From Lentzea aerocolonigenes (lineage in GTDB: Bacteria > Actinomycetota > Actinomycetes > Mycobacteriales > Pseudonocardiaceae): a DNA stretch of 64,000 nt. Of the stretch, positions 1 to 9,052 are shown in pieces. Numbering within the stretch: position 1 is the first letter of the stretch; each line of letters opens with the position of its first letter. A program made the translations under genes and the position numbers. The DNA lies in the NCBI RefSeq assembly GCF_000955955.1, contig NZ_JYJG01000003.1, positions 1 through 64,000 of the forward strand, given 5' to 3'. Below the pieces are notes generated by a model, which was given only the letters and a program-made list of their open reading frames with translations, was not told the DNA's origin and searched no databases.

Positions 1-43
1 CCTCAGGCGCGACTCTCATCGACCCCGGACGTCGATACAGGCC

Positions 44-106
44 CTAGTCGGTGCCGCGGACGATGTGGTCTTCGTTCTCGGGTGGTGACATTTCGTTGTT
101 CTCCAT
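44..106 (-). CDS. possible tiny ORF, 20 aa (or 15 aa)
   Basis: A short ORF lies downstream of the cyclase gene on the same strand. It reads MENNEMSPPENEDHIVRGTD. An internal ATG at position 91 is preceded by GGAG at 9-nt spacing, which would give a 15-residue product. I do not recognise a family. It could be a real micropeptide, a remnant, or chance. Confidence 0.2.
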   Translation of the reverse strand: MENNEMSPPENEDHIVRGTD

Positions 107-130
107 ACCTTTTACGGTAAGGATGGTGAT

Positions 131-925
131 TCAGCTCTCACTTGAGAGCTGCTCGTCGAGAAGAGCGACCGCCCTGGTCCATCCCGCACCGGCGCCCTTG
201 ATCTTCACCGGGAACGCGACGACGGTGAAACCGAAGTCCGGCAACGCCTCCAGGTTGCTGAGGCGTTCGATCTGGCAGTACTCGCGGTCGCGGCCGGCGA
301 AGTGCGCCGGCCACAGCACGCTCTCGTCCTTGGTCGCCAGGTAGCGCTTGACGATGTCCGGGAACGGCGCGTCGAGGCTGAACGCGTCCGTGGCGATCAC
401 CTTGACTCCCAGGTCCAGCAACATGTTCGTGGCAGGACCGTCGAGCCCGGTGTAGTCGGTGAAGTAGGTCTGGGTGCCCGCGTGCTCGGCGGCGCCGGTG
501 TCGAGGATGACGATGTCCATCGGCTTCGGGGTGTACCCGATGCGGGCGAACTCCTTCTCCAGGACGTCCGGGCCGATGGCGCCGGTGCCGTGGCCGCGGA
601 CGTCGAGTTTCACGCCGGGGTTGTGGAACCACTCCAGCGGCATCTCGTCGATGTGGCGCGGGATTCCGTTGCCGTACGTGGTCTTCGAGCCGTAGTGGGA
701 CGGCGCGTCGACGTGCGTGCCGGTGTGGGAGGTGAGGCTGATCCGGTCCAGCGTCAGGAACTCCGAGTCCCGCAGCACGGACACGTCGAACTCGATGCCG
801 AGCCTCGCCTTCAGCGTCTCGGCCATGTGGTCGGCACCCTGGGCGGCCGTGAGCACCTCGTGCGTCACCGGGTCCGCTTCGTACGCGGATGCGTCAATGT
901 GGGAAGACAGATCGATGATGCGCAT
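131..925 (-). CDS. cyclase-family metal-dependent hydrolase (KynB-like fold)
   Basis: A 264-residue protein of the cyclase family (PF04199), which includes kynurenine formamidase and isatin hydrolase. The family metal-binding signature is clear as HTGTHVDAPSHYG near residue 66, and a second conserved segment, DTGAAEH, lies further on. It likely hydrolyses an amide or lactone, but the substrate cannot be read from sequence. It is divergent from the ABM protein/CoA-transferase pair across a 95-bp gap holding a short inverted repeat, so the three may form one catabolic locus. The family call is firm and the reaction is not. Confidence 0.85.
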   Translation of the reverse strand: MRIIDLSSHIDASAYEADPVTHEVLTAAQGADHMAETLKARLGIEFDVSVLRDSEFLTLDRISLTSHTGTHVDAPSHYGSKTTYGNGIPRHIDEMPLEWFHNPGVKLDVRGHGTGAIGPDVLEKEFARIGYTPKPMDIVILDTGAAEHAGTQTYFTDYTGLDGPATNMLLDLGVKVIATDAFSLDAPFPDIVKRYLATKDESVLWPAHFAGRDREYCQIERLSNLEALPDFGFTVVAFPVKIKGAGAGWTRAVALLDEQLSSES

Positions 926-947
926 GTGCAGAGCTTGGCGGGCGTTC

Positions 948-964
948 CTTGAGCACGTCTCAAG
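948..964. promoter_or_regulatory. inverted repeat, candidate operator between divergent genes
   Basis: CTTGAG and CTCAAG form perfect 6-bp arms around a 5-bp spacer in the gap between the cyclase gene and the ABM protein gene. The position suits a repressor shared by both transcription units. No regulator gene is adjacent, so the assignment rests on symmetry and position only. Confidence 0.3.
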
Positions 965-1020
965 ACGCGGTGTGCATGGTTTTCCCCAGTCGCGGAAGTC
1001 CGATTCAGGGGAGCCATCTC

Positions 1021-1311
1021 ATGATCACGTTCGTCAACCGCTTCACGCTCACCGGTGACGCCGAGGAGTTCGAGAAGGCCTTCGACGAGACGGCGGCGTT
1101 CCTGCGCGAGCAGCCCGGCCTGATCAAGTACACCCTGTCGCGCCAGCTGGACGACCCGGCCTCGTACATCAACATCGCGTTGTGGGAGAGCGCCGACGCC
1201 CTGCGCGCCGCCTTGGCGCACCCGGACTTCGGCAACCACGCCAAGGCGATGCGCGGTCTCGCCGAGTCCGTCGGCGCGCTCTTCACGCCGCGCCTGTCGT
1301 TCGAAGCCTGA
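1021..1311 (+). CDS. antibiotic biosynthesis monooxygenase (ABM) domain protein
   Basis: A 96-residue single-domain protein with the ABM ferredoxin-like fold pattern: N-terminal FVNRFTL strand, EEFEKAF helix, [13 protein letters not shown], then [16 protein letters not shown] and a C-terminal HPDF segment. Members are small dimeric monooxygenases or quinone-handling proteins. The start is fixed by AGGGGAG about 8 nt before the ATG; a longer upstream reading frame lacks a site. Its stop overlaps the next start as TGATG, so it is translationally coupled to the CoA-transferase gene. Confidence 0.8.
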   Translation: MITFVNRFTLTGDAEEFEKAFDETAAFLREQPGLIKYTLSRQLDDPASYINIALWESADALRAALAHPDFGNHAKAMRGLAESVGALFTPRLSFEA

Positions 1312-2300
1312 TGGGCCCTCTGGCGGGGTTGAAGGTCGTCGAGTTCGGCGGCATCGGGCCCGGTCCGCACGGGGCGATGCTGCTCGCGGACCTCGGCGCG
1401 GAGGTCGTGCGCGTCGAACGTCCGTCCGGCGGCCTGTCCGTGGTGCCGGACGCCTCCCGCGACTTCCTGTTGCGCGGCAGGCGTTCGGTGGCCGCGGACC
1501 TGAAATCTCCCGACGGCCGTGCCTCGGTGCTGTCGTTGATCTCGTCGGCGGACGTGGTGATCGAGGGCTTCCGTCCCGGCGTGCTGGAACGGTTGGGGCT
1601 GGGGCCTTCCGACTGCCTGGCGGTGAATCCGGGCCTGGTCTACGCGCGGATGACCGGGTGGGGGCAGACCGGACCGCTCGCGGATCGGGCCGGGCACGAC
1701 ATCAACTACCTGTCGCTGACCGGTGTGCTGCACGCGATCGGCAAGCCGCCGCTGAACCTCGTCGGTGACTTCGGTGGCGGGTCTCTCTACTTGGTGCTGG
1801 GTGTGCTGGCGGCGTTGTGGGAACGGCAGCGCACCGGGCGTGGCCAGGTCGTGGACGCGGCGATCGTCGACGGTGTGGCGTCGCTGGCGCAGATGATCTG
1901 GTCGATGAAGTCGCAGTCGGTGTGGGAGGACGCGCCCGACTCGAACCTGCTGGACGGCGGGTGCCCGTTCTACTCGATCTACGAGTGCGCGGACGGCCGT
2001 TCGGTCGCGGTCGGTTCGCTGGAGCCGCAGTTCTACGCGTTGTTGTTGTCCGGCCTGGGGTTGTGTCCGGACGACCTTCCGTCGCAACTGGACCGTGACG
2101 GATGGCCGTTGCTGCGCAAGACGTTGGCTGAGGCGTTCCTGACCCGGACGCGGGACGAGTGGGCTTCCGTGTTCGCCTCGTCCGACGCCTGCGTGACCCC
2201 GGTGCTGACGTTGGAGGAGGCGGCCACGCACCCGCATCTGGTGGCACGTGGGGTGTTCACCGCGGATGGTGCCGCCGCCCCTGCGCCGCGTTTTCTATAG
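1311..2300 (+). CDS. CaiB/BaiF CoA-transferase, alpha-methylacyl-CoA racemase type
   Basis: A 329-residue protein beginning [36 protein letters not shown], the hallmark N-terminus of Mcr-type type III CoA-transferases, with [17 protein letters not shown] and [16 protein letters not shown] further in. It would epimerise or transfer CoA on 2-methyl-branched acyl chains. Family members usually continue about 25-30 residues beyond the point where this one stops (after PAPRFL), so the C-terminus looks clipped. Its TAG abuts the stop of the convergent epoxide hydrolase within a shared CTATAG. It is coupled to the ABM gene upstream. Confidence 0.85.
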   Translation: MGPLAGLKVVEFGGIGPGPHGAMLLADLGAEVVRVERPSGGLSVVPDASRDFLLRGRRSVAADLKSPDGRASVLSLISSADVVIEGFRPGVLERLGLGPSDCLAVNPGLVYARMTGWGQTGPLADRAGHDINYLSLTGVLHAIGKPPLNLVGDFGGGSLYLVLGVLAALWERQRTGRGQVVDAAIVDGVASLAQMIWSMKSQSVWEDAPDSNLLDGGCPFYSIYECADGRSVAVGSLEPQFYALLLSGLGLCPDDLPSQLDRDGWPLLRKTLAEAFLTRTRDEWASVFASSDACVTPVLTLEEAATHPHLVARGVFTADGAAAPAPRFL

Positions 2301-3377
2301 CTTGCCGAAGAACTCCATGATGTCCTCGGCGTGCGCCCGGGGTTCCTCCATCGCGACGAAGTGGCCGCCGGGGTTGCCCGCACCCCATCGGACGATGTCG
2401 TTCGTCTGCTCCGCGAGCCGGCGAATCCCCGGCGCCCCGTGGTAGACACCGGTCGGCGCGTGCTGCTGTCCGGTCGGCCAGGCGAACCTCGTGTTGTCGT
2501 ACATGAACCACGACGAGCTCGCGGCGGTGGCGGTGAACCAGTAGATGCTCGCGTTGGTGAGCAGCTGGTCGCGGTCGATCGCCAGCTCCGGCAGCGCGGT
2601 CGTGGGCGTGAACTCCTGGAACTTCTGCATCAGCCAGCCCAGCAGCCCTGCCGGTGAGTCGGTCCAGCCGTAGGAGAACGACTGCGGCGCGACGCGCAGC
2701 AGCGAGTGGTGGTCGACTGCGTACTTGGACCACTGCTCGATCTGCGCGAACACGGCTCGCTCGTCCTCGCTCAGTTCCGCGGTCTCGTCCGGAAAGCCGA
2801 GTCCGCCGTCGATGTGCACGCCGACCACCCCGTCCGGATCGGCCTTCGCGACCTCCTGGGAGATGTACGCGCCGAGGTCTCCTCCTTGCGCGCCATAGCG
2901 TTCGTAGCCGAGCCGGTGCATCAGCCCGGCCCACATGCGCCCTGTTTTCGCGGTGCTGAACCCGATTTCCGTTGGCGCGTCGGAGAAACCGAAGCCGGGC
3001 ACGGACGGCACCACCACGTGGAAGTGCTCGGTCAGCAGCCCGATGGTGCCGGTGAACTCGACGATCGAGTTGGGCCAGCCGTGCGTGAGGATCAGCGGGA
3101 GGGCGTCCGGGTTCTTCGACCGCACGTGCAGGAAGTGCACGCGCAGCCCGTCGATCTCCGTTGTGTACTGCGGGAACTCGTTGAGCCGCTGTTCCTGAGC
3201 ACGCCAGTCGAAGCCGTTGCGCCAGTGGTGCGCGAGGTCCTTCAAGTAGCCGACCGGGACGCCGCGGCTCCAGCCGTCGCCGGGGAGCTGCTTCGGCCAA
3301 CGCGTCTGGTCGAGCCGGGCGTGCAGGTCGTCGAGGTCGGTCTGCGGGACGTGGAGCTGGAACGGCGTGATCGTCAT
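2295..3377 (-). CDS. epoxide hydrolase, EHN-domain (microsomal type)
   Basis: A 360-residue alpha/beta hydrolase preceded by the epoxide hydrolase N-terminal domain (PF06441), seen as [20 protein letters not shown] at the start. The oxyanion motif HGWPNS, the nucleophile elbow GGDLGA and the terminal [10 protein letters not shown] catalytic histidine are all present. It should open epoxides to diols. ATG 3377 is chosen because the family begins there and a TAGCGT -10 box lies 7 nt upstream, consistent with a leaderless message. It diverges from the LLM oxidoreductase and overlaps the CoA-transferase stop by 6 bp. Confidence 0.85.
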   Translation of the reverse strand: MTITPFQLHVPQTDLDDLHARLDQTRWPKQLPGDGWSRGVPVGYLKDLAHHWRNGFDWRAQEQRLNEFPQYTTEIDGLRVHFLHVRSKNPDALPLILTHGWPNSIVEFTGTIGLLTEHFHVVVPSVPGFGFSDAPTEIGFSTAKTGRMWAGLMHRLGYERYGAQGGDLGAYISQEVAKADPDGVVGVHIDGGLGFPDETAELSEDERAVFAQIEQWSKYAVDHHSLLRVAPQSFSYGWTDSPAGLLGWLMQKFQEFTPTTALPELAIDRDQLLTNASIYWFTATAASSSWFMYDNTRFAWPTGQQHAPTGVYHGAPGIRRLAEQTNDIVRWGAGNPGGHFVAMEEPRAHAEDIMEFFGKL

Positions 3378-3458
3378 GCCCGTGACGCTATTCGTGAAGT
3401 AGGACAGGTCCGGTCCCAGTTCGCGTCCCATTTCGTTCGCACGACTAAGTTGTTGTTC
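3378..3458. promoter_or_regulatory. divergent leaderless promoters for epoxide hydrolase and LLM oxidoreductase
   Basis: Two back-to-back -10 boxes are visible. TAGCGT on the minus strand (3385-3390) lies 7 nt before the epoxide hydrolase ATG, and TAAGTT on the plus strand (3446-3451) lies 7 nt before the GTG at 3459. Neither start has a Shine-Dalgarno sequence. Confidence 0.5.
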
Positions 3459-4391
3459 GTGGAACTGCGCATCTTCACCGAGCCCCAGCAGGGGGCGAGC
3501 TATGACGACCTGCTCCGGGTGGCCCGGACGGCCGAGGACGCCGGGTACGGCGCCTTCTTCCGCTCCGACCACTACCTCAAGATGGGGTCGGCCGACGGCC
3601 TGCCCGGCCCGACGGACCCGTGGATCACGTTCGCCGGCCTGGCCCGCGACACGTCGACGATCCGCCTGGGCACGCTCATGACGGCCGCGACGTTCCGCTA
3701 CCCCGGGCCGCTCGCCATCAGCGTCGCCCAGGTCGACCAGATGTCCGGCGGCCGCGTGGAGTTCGGCATCGGCGCGGGCTGGTACGAGGCCGAGCACACC
3801 GCGTACGGCATCGAGTTCCCGCCGCTCAGCGTCCGCTTCGAGCGCTACGAGGAGCAGCTCGCCGTCATCACCGGTCTCTGGGAGACGCCTCTCGGCGGCA
3901 CCTTCTCGTTCGAGGGCAAGCACTACACGCTGACGGACTCGCCGGCGCTGCCGAAGCCAGCGCAGGAGCGCATCCCGGTGCTGATCGGTGGCATGGGTGC
4001 GAAGCGGACGCCTGCTCTGGCCGCGTCCTTCGCCACCGAGTTCAACCTGCCGTTCGTCGGCATCGGTGCCGCCGTCGAGCAGTACGCGCGCGTCGACGCC
4101 GCGTGTGCCGAGATCGACCGCGACCCCGGCGAGATCATCCGCTCGGTCGCGCTGGTCGCCTGCGTCGGCCGCACCGACGCCGACGTCGCCCGCCGTGCCG
4201 CCGCGATCGGCCGTGAGGTGTCCGAGCTCAAGCAGAACGGCATCTGCGGCACGCCGGCCGAGGTCGTCGAGCGCATCGGGACCTGGCGCGAGGCGACCGG
4301 TGTCCAGCGCGTGTACCTGCAGATGCTGGACCTGGCCGACCTCGACCACCTCACCGAGATCGCCGAGGACGTCGCGCCCCAACTCGGCTGA
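3459..4391 (+). CDS. LLM-class F420-dependent oxidoreductase
   Basis: A 310-residue luciferase-like protein (PF00296). The start VELRIFTEPQQGASYDDLLRVARTAEDAGYGAFFRSDHY and the later IRLGTLMTAATFRYPGPLAISVAQVDQMSGGRVEFGIGAGW are typical of actinobacterial F420-dependent members. It probably oxidises or reduces an alcohol or aldehyde using cofactor F420; the substrate is unknown. The GTG start is favoured by the TAAGTT box 7 nt upstream. The stop codon is built into the first copy of the SYGATATATCRS palindrome, which begins at 4388. Confidence 0.8.
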   Translation: MELRIFTEPQQGASYDDLLRVARTAEDAGYGAFFRSDHYLKMGSADGLPGPTDPWITFAGLARDTSTIRLGTLMTAATFRYPGPLAISVAQVDQMSGGRVEFGIGAGWYEAEHTAYGIEFPPLSVRFERYEEQLAVITGLWETPLGGTFSFEGKHYTLTDSPALPKPAQERIPVLIGGMGAKRTPALAASFATEFNLPFVGIGAAVEQYARVDAACAEIDRDPGEIIRSVALVACVGRTDADVARRAAAIGREVSELKQNGICGTPAEVVERIGTWREATGVQRVYLQMLDLADLDHLTEIAEDVAPQLG

Positions 4392-4420
4392 TATATCGGA
4401 TATCGGCTATTGGATATCAG
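4388..4420. repeat. GATATATC palindromic island, convergent 3' ends
   Basis: CTGATATATCGG (4388-4399) runs into GGATATCGG and ends in TTGGATATCAG. The outer CTGATAT and ATATCAG can pair. It supplies the stop codon of the LLM oxidoreductase and overlaps the stop of the secreted protein on the other strand. Confidence 0.8.
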
Positions 4421-4917
4421 GCCAGCGCGCGGCGTACGGCGTCCGGCATGGGCATCGCATACCGCGCGTATGGCCGCCGATATCCGATATATCGCAGCTG
4501 CAACCCGGGATCGTCGAGGTAGCGGCCTTCGAGTCCGTCCTCGCCGAGCACGAGCTTGAGCCCGCGCCCGAGCATCGACGGCGAGTCGAGGCCGAAGCGG
4601 TCGCGCAACACATCGGCGGCCGCGTGGTCGCCGAACTCCAGCGCTGCCCGTCGCACGGACGCGACCGGCACCATCGCGTACTGGTCGTCCGCGTGCACCC
4701 CGTTGCCGTGCGTGAGGTTCAACGCGCGGAGAGCCTTCTGATGCGCCCCGCCGTCGAGCCCGAGGTAGTACCGCTCCCAGTCGCTGACCTGGATCTGACC
4801 GTCCCACGTGCGGACCGGTGCGGCCACCGCCGCCGCGCCGGTCGCCGAACTGACGGTTCCGGACATCAGCACCGTGACACCGGCAGCCGTGAACAACTGG
4901 CGTCGAGAAAGCCTCAC
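4417..4917 (-). CDS. secreted protein with twin-arginine-like signal, unknown function
   Basis: A 166-residue protein with MRLSRRQLFTAAGVTVLMSG at the N-terminus, an SRRQLF twin-arginine motif followed by a hydrophobic stretch and an Ala-rich cleavage region near residue 33. No domain is recognised in the mature part, which has an HADDQYAMVPVASVRRAALEFGDHAAADVL helix. The GTG start has GGAGG at about 9 nt. Near the C-terminus, RYIGYRRPYARY is encoded by an inserted-looking SYGATATATCRS repeat plus a CATAC/GTATG inverted pair. It sits beside lipB but shows no functional link to it. Confidence 0.65.
   Translation of the reverse strand: MRLSRRQLFTAAGVTVLMSGTVSSATGAAAVAAPVRTWDGQIQVSDWERYYLGLDGGAHQKALRALNLTHGNGVHADDQYAMVPVASVRRAALEFGDHAAADVLRDRFGLDSPSMLGRGLKLVLGEDGLEGRYLDDPGLQLRYIGYRRPYARYAMPMPDAVRRALA
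4454..4496. repeat. palindromic repeat inside a coding region
   Basis: CGCATACC and CGTATGG form a small inverted pair, followed by CGATATCC and CCGATATATCGC. The AT-rich words contrast with the surrounding GC-rich coding DNA and encode YIGY in the secreted protein. Confidence 0.7.
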
Positions 4918-4960
4918 GACGCACCCTCCTCCGAAAGCCCGCGAGTTCCCCGCCGCGGGG

Positions 4961-5689
4961 CTACGGAATGCTAGCGAAGGTGATCCCGGGCGCGACGGGG
5001 CCAGTGCGGGTCAAAGTGCGGTCCGTCAGGGGGAGCGTTCCGTCAAGGGCCGCGAGCACAGAGTCACGAGCCAGCGGCAGCACCTCGGCCACCGTGACGT
5101 CCCGGCCCAGCTCGTGGGACAGCGATGCGACGCCCGCGTCCTTGATGCCGCACGGGATGATGTCGCCGAACGCCTCGAGGCTCGCGTTGCAGTTGATCTC
5201 GAAGCCGTGCATGGTCACGCCGCGCTGCACCCGGATGCCGATCGCGGCGACCTTGCGCTCGGGACCGCGGTCGTCGGCGGGGATCCACACGCCGCTGCGG
5301 CCCTCGACCCGGCCGGTGTGCACGCCGAGGCGGTCGCACACGTCGATCAGGCCCTGCTCGATGCGCCGCACGTACTCGACGACGTCGATCGGGTCGGCCA
5401 GCTTGACGATCGGGTAGCCGACCAGCTGGCCGGGGCCGTGCCAGGTGATCTTGCCCCCGCGGTCGACGTCGATGACCGGGGTGCTGCCACCGACCGGGCG
5501 TTCCTCGTCGAGGGTGCGGCGGCCGCACGTGTAGACCGGGGGGTGTTCGAGCAGGAGCATCGTGTCCGGCGTGCTGCCGTCGGCGCGCTGTTCCGCGATC
5601 TCCTTCTGCAGGTCCCACGCCGCCATGTAGTCGATGAGGCCCAGCTCACGGACGACGACGGGGTCTGACGAGGTGCGGCACGAGTTCAC
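4961..5689 (-). CDS. lipB: lipoyl(octanoyl) transferase LipB
   Basis: A 242-residue LipB that moves octanoyl groups from acyl carrier protein to lipoyl domains. The motif [17 protein letters not shown] (near 78-94), the lysine of KVAAIG (Lys146) and the catalytic cysteine in [13 protein letters not shown] (Cys180) are all present. The GTG start overlaps the end of the PAP2 gene by 44 bp; I keep it because NSCR...[10 protein letters not shown] is the usual start of actinobacterial LipB. Its likely clients, the lipoyl domains of SucB, are encoded 2 kb away on the same strand. No lipA follows, unlike in M. tuberculosis. Confidence 0.95.
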   Translation of the reverse strand: MNSCRTSSDPVVVRELGLIDYMAAWDLQKEIAEQRADGSTPDTMLLLEHPPVYTCGRRTLDEERPVGGSTPVIDVDRGGKITWHGPGQLVGYPIVKLADPIDVVEYVRRIEQGLIDVCDRLGVHTGRVEGRSGVWIPADDRGPERKVAAIGIRVQRGVTMHGFEINCNASLEAFGDIIPCGIKDAGVASLSHELGRDVTVAEVLPLARDSVLAALDGTLPLTDRTLTRTGPVAPGITFASIP

Positions 5690-6224
5690 GACCCGACGTT
5701 ACCAACCCCAGCGCGAGTGCTGCCACGAGTCCCACACCCGTCACACCCAGTACTGCGCCGATGACGTCCGTCAGCCAGTGCATCTCCAGTACGACCCGAG
5801 CGAAGCCCGCGACCAGCACCGCGAGCACACCCCACAGCACGCCGCGTTTCGTCAGCACGACCATGGTGAACGCCACGGATGCCACCGCCACCGTGTGCCC
5901 GCTCGGGTAGCTCGGCAGGTGGTACTCCAGCGGCCGAGCCCGGTCGAACAGCCACCGCGTCAGCAGCGTCGCGCAGCAGATCGAGTGCAGTGCGAGCGCC
6001 TTCCACAGCCGCGGATCACGCCGTCGCCACGCCAGCACGACCAGCACGGCGGCGAACCCCCACCCGATCGTCGGTCCCAGCACGAGTCCGGTCGCGAACG
6101 CGGCCGTCCGCAGCCACTCGGGGCGGGGGAGCACGTCGTTGACCCAGACGTCGAGCCCGGTGACCTCGGGCATTCCCAGCAGGATCCACGAGATCACCAG
6201 CACGGCCGCGACGACACGGGTCAT
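5646..6224 (-). CDS. PAP2-superfamily membrane phosphatase
   Basis: A 192-residue polytopic membrane protein with the three-part PAP2 phosphatase signature: RWLFDRARP, then YPSGHT with the catalytic histidine, then [12 protein letters not shown]. About five to six hydrophobic segments are visible. Likely substrates are undecaprenyl pyrophosphate or another lipid phosphate. The ATG at 6224 overlaps the stop of the TIGR01777 gene as ATGA, so the genes are coupled, and a longer upstream frame is not needed. It overlaps lipB by 44 bp. Confidence 0.8.
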   Translation of the reverse strand: MTRVVAAVLVISWILLGMPEVTGLDVWVNDVLPRPEWLRTAAFATGLVLGPTIGWGFAAVLVVLAWRRRDPRLWKALALHSICCATLLTRWLFDRARPLEYHLPSYPSGHTVAVASVAFTMVVLTKRGVLWGVLAVLVAGFARVVLEMHWLTDVIGAVLGVTGVGLVAALALGLVTSGRELVPHLVRPRRRP

Positions 6225-7111
6225 GCGACCGCCGCGTTCAACGCCGCCGGCAGCGCGGGATGCATGAAGTGGAAGCCCTTCTGCTCCAGCACCTTCGGCG
6301 TGAGGCCCGGACCGCTGAGCAGCAGCTCCTCGGCCATCTCGCCGCCGAGCAACGTCTTCAGCGCGAACGCCGGCACCACCCACGGCGTCGGCCGGTTCAG
6401 CGCCGACCCGACCGCCTTGGTGAACTCGGCGTTCGTCACCGGCGTCGGGCCGGCGACGTTCACGGGCCCATTTATATCGTCGTGCTCGACGACGAACCGG
6501 TACGCGGAGACGACGTCGTCAAGCGACACCCACGGGAAGAACTGCTCGCCGGTCCCGAGCTTGCCGCCCAGGAAGAACTGGAACACCGGCTTCAGCCGGC
6601 CGAACACACCGCCGGACGGCGAGATGACGACTGCGGTGCGCATCAGCACGACACGAACGCCCGCTTTCTGCGCCACGGACGTCGCCGCTTCCCAGTCCTG
6701 GGTCAGCCGCGACATGAACGTGTGCCCGCCGGGAGCGTCCTCGTCCGCGAGCCGCGAGCCGGTGTCGCCGTAGAAGTGGGCGCCTGAGGAGTTCACCAGC
6801 GCAGGCACGCCGTGCTCGACGACCGCGGCCGACAGCACCTCGGCCGGCACGATGCGGCTGTCGTGTAGCACCTGCTTGCGCGCGTCGTCCCAGCGCTTGT
6901 CGCCGATGCCCGCGCCGCAGAGGTTGATGACGGCGTCGACCCCGTCGAACGTCCCGTCGTCGATGCGCCCGGCGTACGGGTCCCAGCCGCGTTCGTCCGG
7001 AGCGGCGGCTTTGCGGCGCACCAGCCGCAGCACCTCGTGACCGGCGGCGCGCATCGACGCCACCAGGCTCGTCCCGATCAGTCCCGACGATCCCGCGATC
7101 ACAACCCGCAT
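6221..7111 (-). CDS. TIGR01777-family NAD(P)-binding epimerase-like protein
   Basis: A 296-residue extended SDR protein with MRVVIAGSSGLIGTSLV as nucleotide-binding loop, VDAVINLCGAGIGDKRW, NSSGAHFYGDTG and a DUF1731-type C-terminal region, as in the YfcH/SulA family. Its enzymatic role is unsettled in the family. It matches the M. tuberculosis gene between lipB and dlaT (Rv2216), which supports orthology by position. GGGGA lies 11 nt before the chosen ATG; an upstream GTG six codons earlier is possible. Confidence 0.85.
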   Translation of the reverse strand: MRVVIAGSSGLIGTSLVASMRAAGHEVLRLVRRKAAAPDERGWDPYAGRIDDGTFDGVDAVINLCGAGIGDKRWDDARKQVLHDSRIVPAEVLSAAVVEHGVPALVNSSGAHFYGDTGSRLADEDAPGGHTFMSRLTQDWEAATSVAQKAGVRVVLMRTAVVISPSGGVFGRLKPVFQFFLGGKLGTGEQFFPWVSLDDVVSAYRFVVEHDDINGPVNVAGPTPVTNAEFTKAVGSALNRPTPWVVPAFALKTLLGGEMAEELLLSGPGLTPKVLEQKGFHFMHPALPAALNAAVA

Positions 7112-7181
7112 AGGTAGATCGTTCCCCACTCAACCATCGCCTGCACAGCAATACATCGCATACCGGACACAGGATGTGCCG

Positions 7182-7211
7182 AAGGCCACCCCGGCAAACC
7201 GGGGTGGCCTT
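7182..7211. terminator. intrinsic terminator hairpin
   Basis: AAGGCCACCCCGG and its complement form a 13-bp perfect stem with a CAAA loop. It stands between the TIGR01777 gene start and the sucB stop, both on the minus strand, so it cannot terminate sucB cleanly unless read through from sucB; it fits a sucB 3' hairpin. Confidence 0.6.
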
Positions 7212-7226
7212 CAGGTCACACTTCTA

Positions 7227-7252
7227 CTGATATCCAATATATCGGATATCAG
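7227..7252. repeat. GATATC/ATATATC palindrome at the sucB 3' end
   Basis: CTGATATCC and GGATATCAG form 9-bp perfect arms around AATATATC. The core here is AATATATC, one base off the usual GATATATC. It lies 15 bp after the terminator hairpin. Confidence 0.75.
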
Positions 7253-7267
7253 TCCTGCTCAACGGCG

Positions 7268-9001
7268 TCAGAGACCGAGATCGGCCTCGAACGCGCCCTC
7301 CTCGAGACGGTTCTTGACCGTCGTGAGGAAGCGGCCCGCGTCGGCACCGTCGACCAGGCGGTGGTCGTAGGTGAGCGCGAGGTACATCATCGAGCGGATC
7401 GCGATGGTGTCGTTGCCGTCCTCGTCGGTCATGACGACCGGACGCTTCTTGACGACGCCGACGCCCAGGATGCCGACCTGCGGCTGCTGGATGATCGGGG
7501 TGTCGAAGAGCGCGCCGTTGCTGCCGAGGTTGGTCAGCGAGAACGTGCCACCGGCGAGCTCGTCCGGCGTGAGCTTGTTCGAACGGGCGCGCGCCGCCAG
7601 GTCGCCGATCTTGTGGGCGATGCCCGACAGGTTCAGGTCACCGGCGTTGTGGATCACGGCGTTGAGCAGGCCGCGCTCCGTGTCGATCGCCAGACCGAGG
7701 TGCTCGGCACCGTGGTAGGTGACCTCCTTGCGCTCCTCGTCGATCGACGCGTTGAGCACCGGGTGGGCCTTGAGGGCCTCGATGGCGGCCTTGGCGAAGA
7801 ACGGCAGGAACGTGAGCTTCGCGCCCTCACGAGCCTCGAACGCCTTCTTCGCCTGGTTGCGCAGCCGGGCGATCTTGGTCACGTCGACCTCGAACACCTG
7901 GGTGAGCTGCGCCGACTGCTGCAGCGACTCACGCGTGCGCTGCGCGACGATCTGGCGCAGCCGCGGGAGCTTCTGCACGGTGCCGCGCTTGCCCGAGTTG
8001 TCGACCGCGGCCGGGGCGGCGGTGCGAGCGGCGGGAGCCGCGGGAGCAGCAGCGGCGGGAGCCGGAGCCGGGGCCTTCTTGGCCTCGACGGCGGCGAGCA
8101 CGTCCTGCTTGCGGATGCGGCCACCGACACCGGTGCCCTTCAGCGAGCCCAGGTCGATGCCGTTCTCCGACGCGAGCTTGCGCACGAGCGGAGTGACGTA
8201 CGGCGTGCCGTTGGCGTCGTCCGAAGAGGACGGTGCGGCGGGCGCGGCCTGCGGGGCCGGAGCGGCGGGAGCCGGAGCAGCCTGCGGGGCCGGGGCAGCC
8301 TGAGGTGCCGGGGCAGCCTGAGGTGCCGGCGCCGGGGCGGCCTGCTGCGGGGCGGGCTTGGTCTCCGGGGCGGGAGCGGCGGCCGGAGCCGGGCTGCCCG
8401 AACCGATGACGGCGAGCTTGCCGCCGACCTCGACGGTCTCGTCCTCACCCGCGCTGATCTCGAGCAGCGTGCCCGCGACCGGCGAGGGGATCTCGGTGTC
8501 GACCTTGTCGGTCGAGACCTCGAGCAGCGGCTCGTCGACCTCGACGCTGTCGCCGACCTGCTTCAGCCAGCGGGTGACGGTGCCCTCGGTGACGGACTCG
8601 CCGAGCGCGGGCATCGTGACGTCGGTGCCCGAGGCACCACCGGACGGCGCGGCCTGAACCGGGGCGGGCTCCGGAGCGGCTTCCTCGGCGGGCGGCGCGG
8701 AAGGCGTCGTCTGCTGGGGAGCTTCCTGAGCCGGGGCGGGCGCGGGCGCGGCGGGAGCGGCGTCACCGTCGCCGATGACGGCGAGCTCGCCACCGACCTC
8801 GACGGTGTCGTCCTCCTGCGCGACGATCTTCTGCAGGACACCGGCCGCCGGGGACGGGATCTCGGTGTCGACCTTGTCGGTGGACACCTCGAGCAACGGC
8901 TCGTCCACCTCCACCCGGTCGCCTTCCTGCTTCAACCACCGGGTGACCGTGCCCTCGGTGACGCTCTCACCGAGTGCGGGCATCTGGACGGAGAAGGCCA
9001 T
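7268..9001 (-). CDS. sucB: 2-oxoacid dehydrogenase E2, dihydrolipoamide acyltransferase SucB
   Basis: A 577-residue E2 with two lipoyl domains (residues 3-77 and 127-201, each with DKVDTE; modified Lys43 and Lys166), long Ala/Pro/Gln-rich linkers with APAPQAA repeats (about 203-257), an E3/E1-binding domain (267-304) and a catalytic domain ending in HRLVDG with His547 and Asp551. It is the counterpart of M. tuberculosis DlaT and probably serves both pyruvate and 2-oxoglutarate complexes. GGAG lies about 10 nt before the ATG. It is followed by 51 bp from lpd upstream, so both are one operon with E3 first. Confidence 0.95.
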   Translation of the reverse strand: MAFSVQMPALGESVTEGTVTRWLKQEGDRVEVDEPLLEVSTDKVDTEIPSPAAGVLQKIVAQEDDTVEVGGELAVIGDGDAAPAAPAPAPAQEAPQQTTPSAPPAEEAAPEPAPVQAAPSGGASGTDVTMPALGESVTEGTVTRWLKQVGDSVEVDEPLLEVSTDKVDTEIPSPVAGTLLEISAGEDETVEVGGKLAVIGSGSPAPAAAPAPETKPAPQQAAPAPAPQAAPAPQAAPAPQAAPAPAAPAPQAAPAAPSSSDDANGTPYVTPLVRKLASENGIDLGSLKGTGVGGRIRKQDVLAAVEAKKAPAPAPAAAAPAAPAARTAAPAAVDNSGKRGTVQKLPRLRQIVAQRTRESLQQSAQLTQVFEVDVTKIARLRNQAKKAFEAREGAKLTFLPFFAKAAIEALKAHPVLNASIDEERKEVTYHGAEHLGLAIDTERGLLNAVIHNAGDLNLSGIAHKIGDLAARARSNKLTPDELAGGTFSLTNLGSNGALFDTPIIQQPQVGILGVGVVKKRPVVMTDEDGNDTIAIRSMMYLALTYDHRLVDGADAGRFLTTVKNRLEEGAFEADLGL

Positions 9002-9052
9002 TGTTCGCTGACTCCTCGTGCTCTCGTGTGGCTGACTTTGTATGGGGATCGG

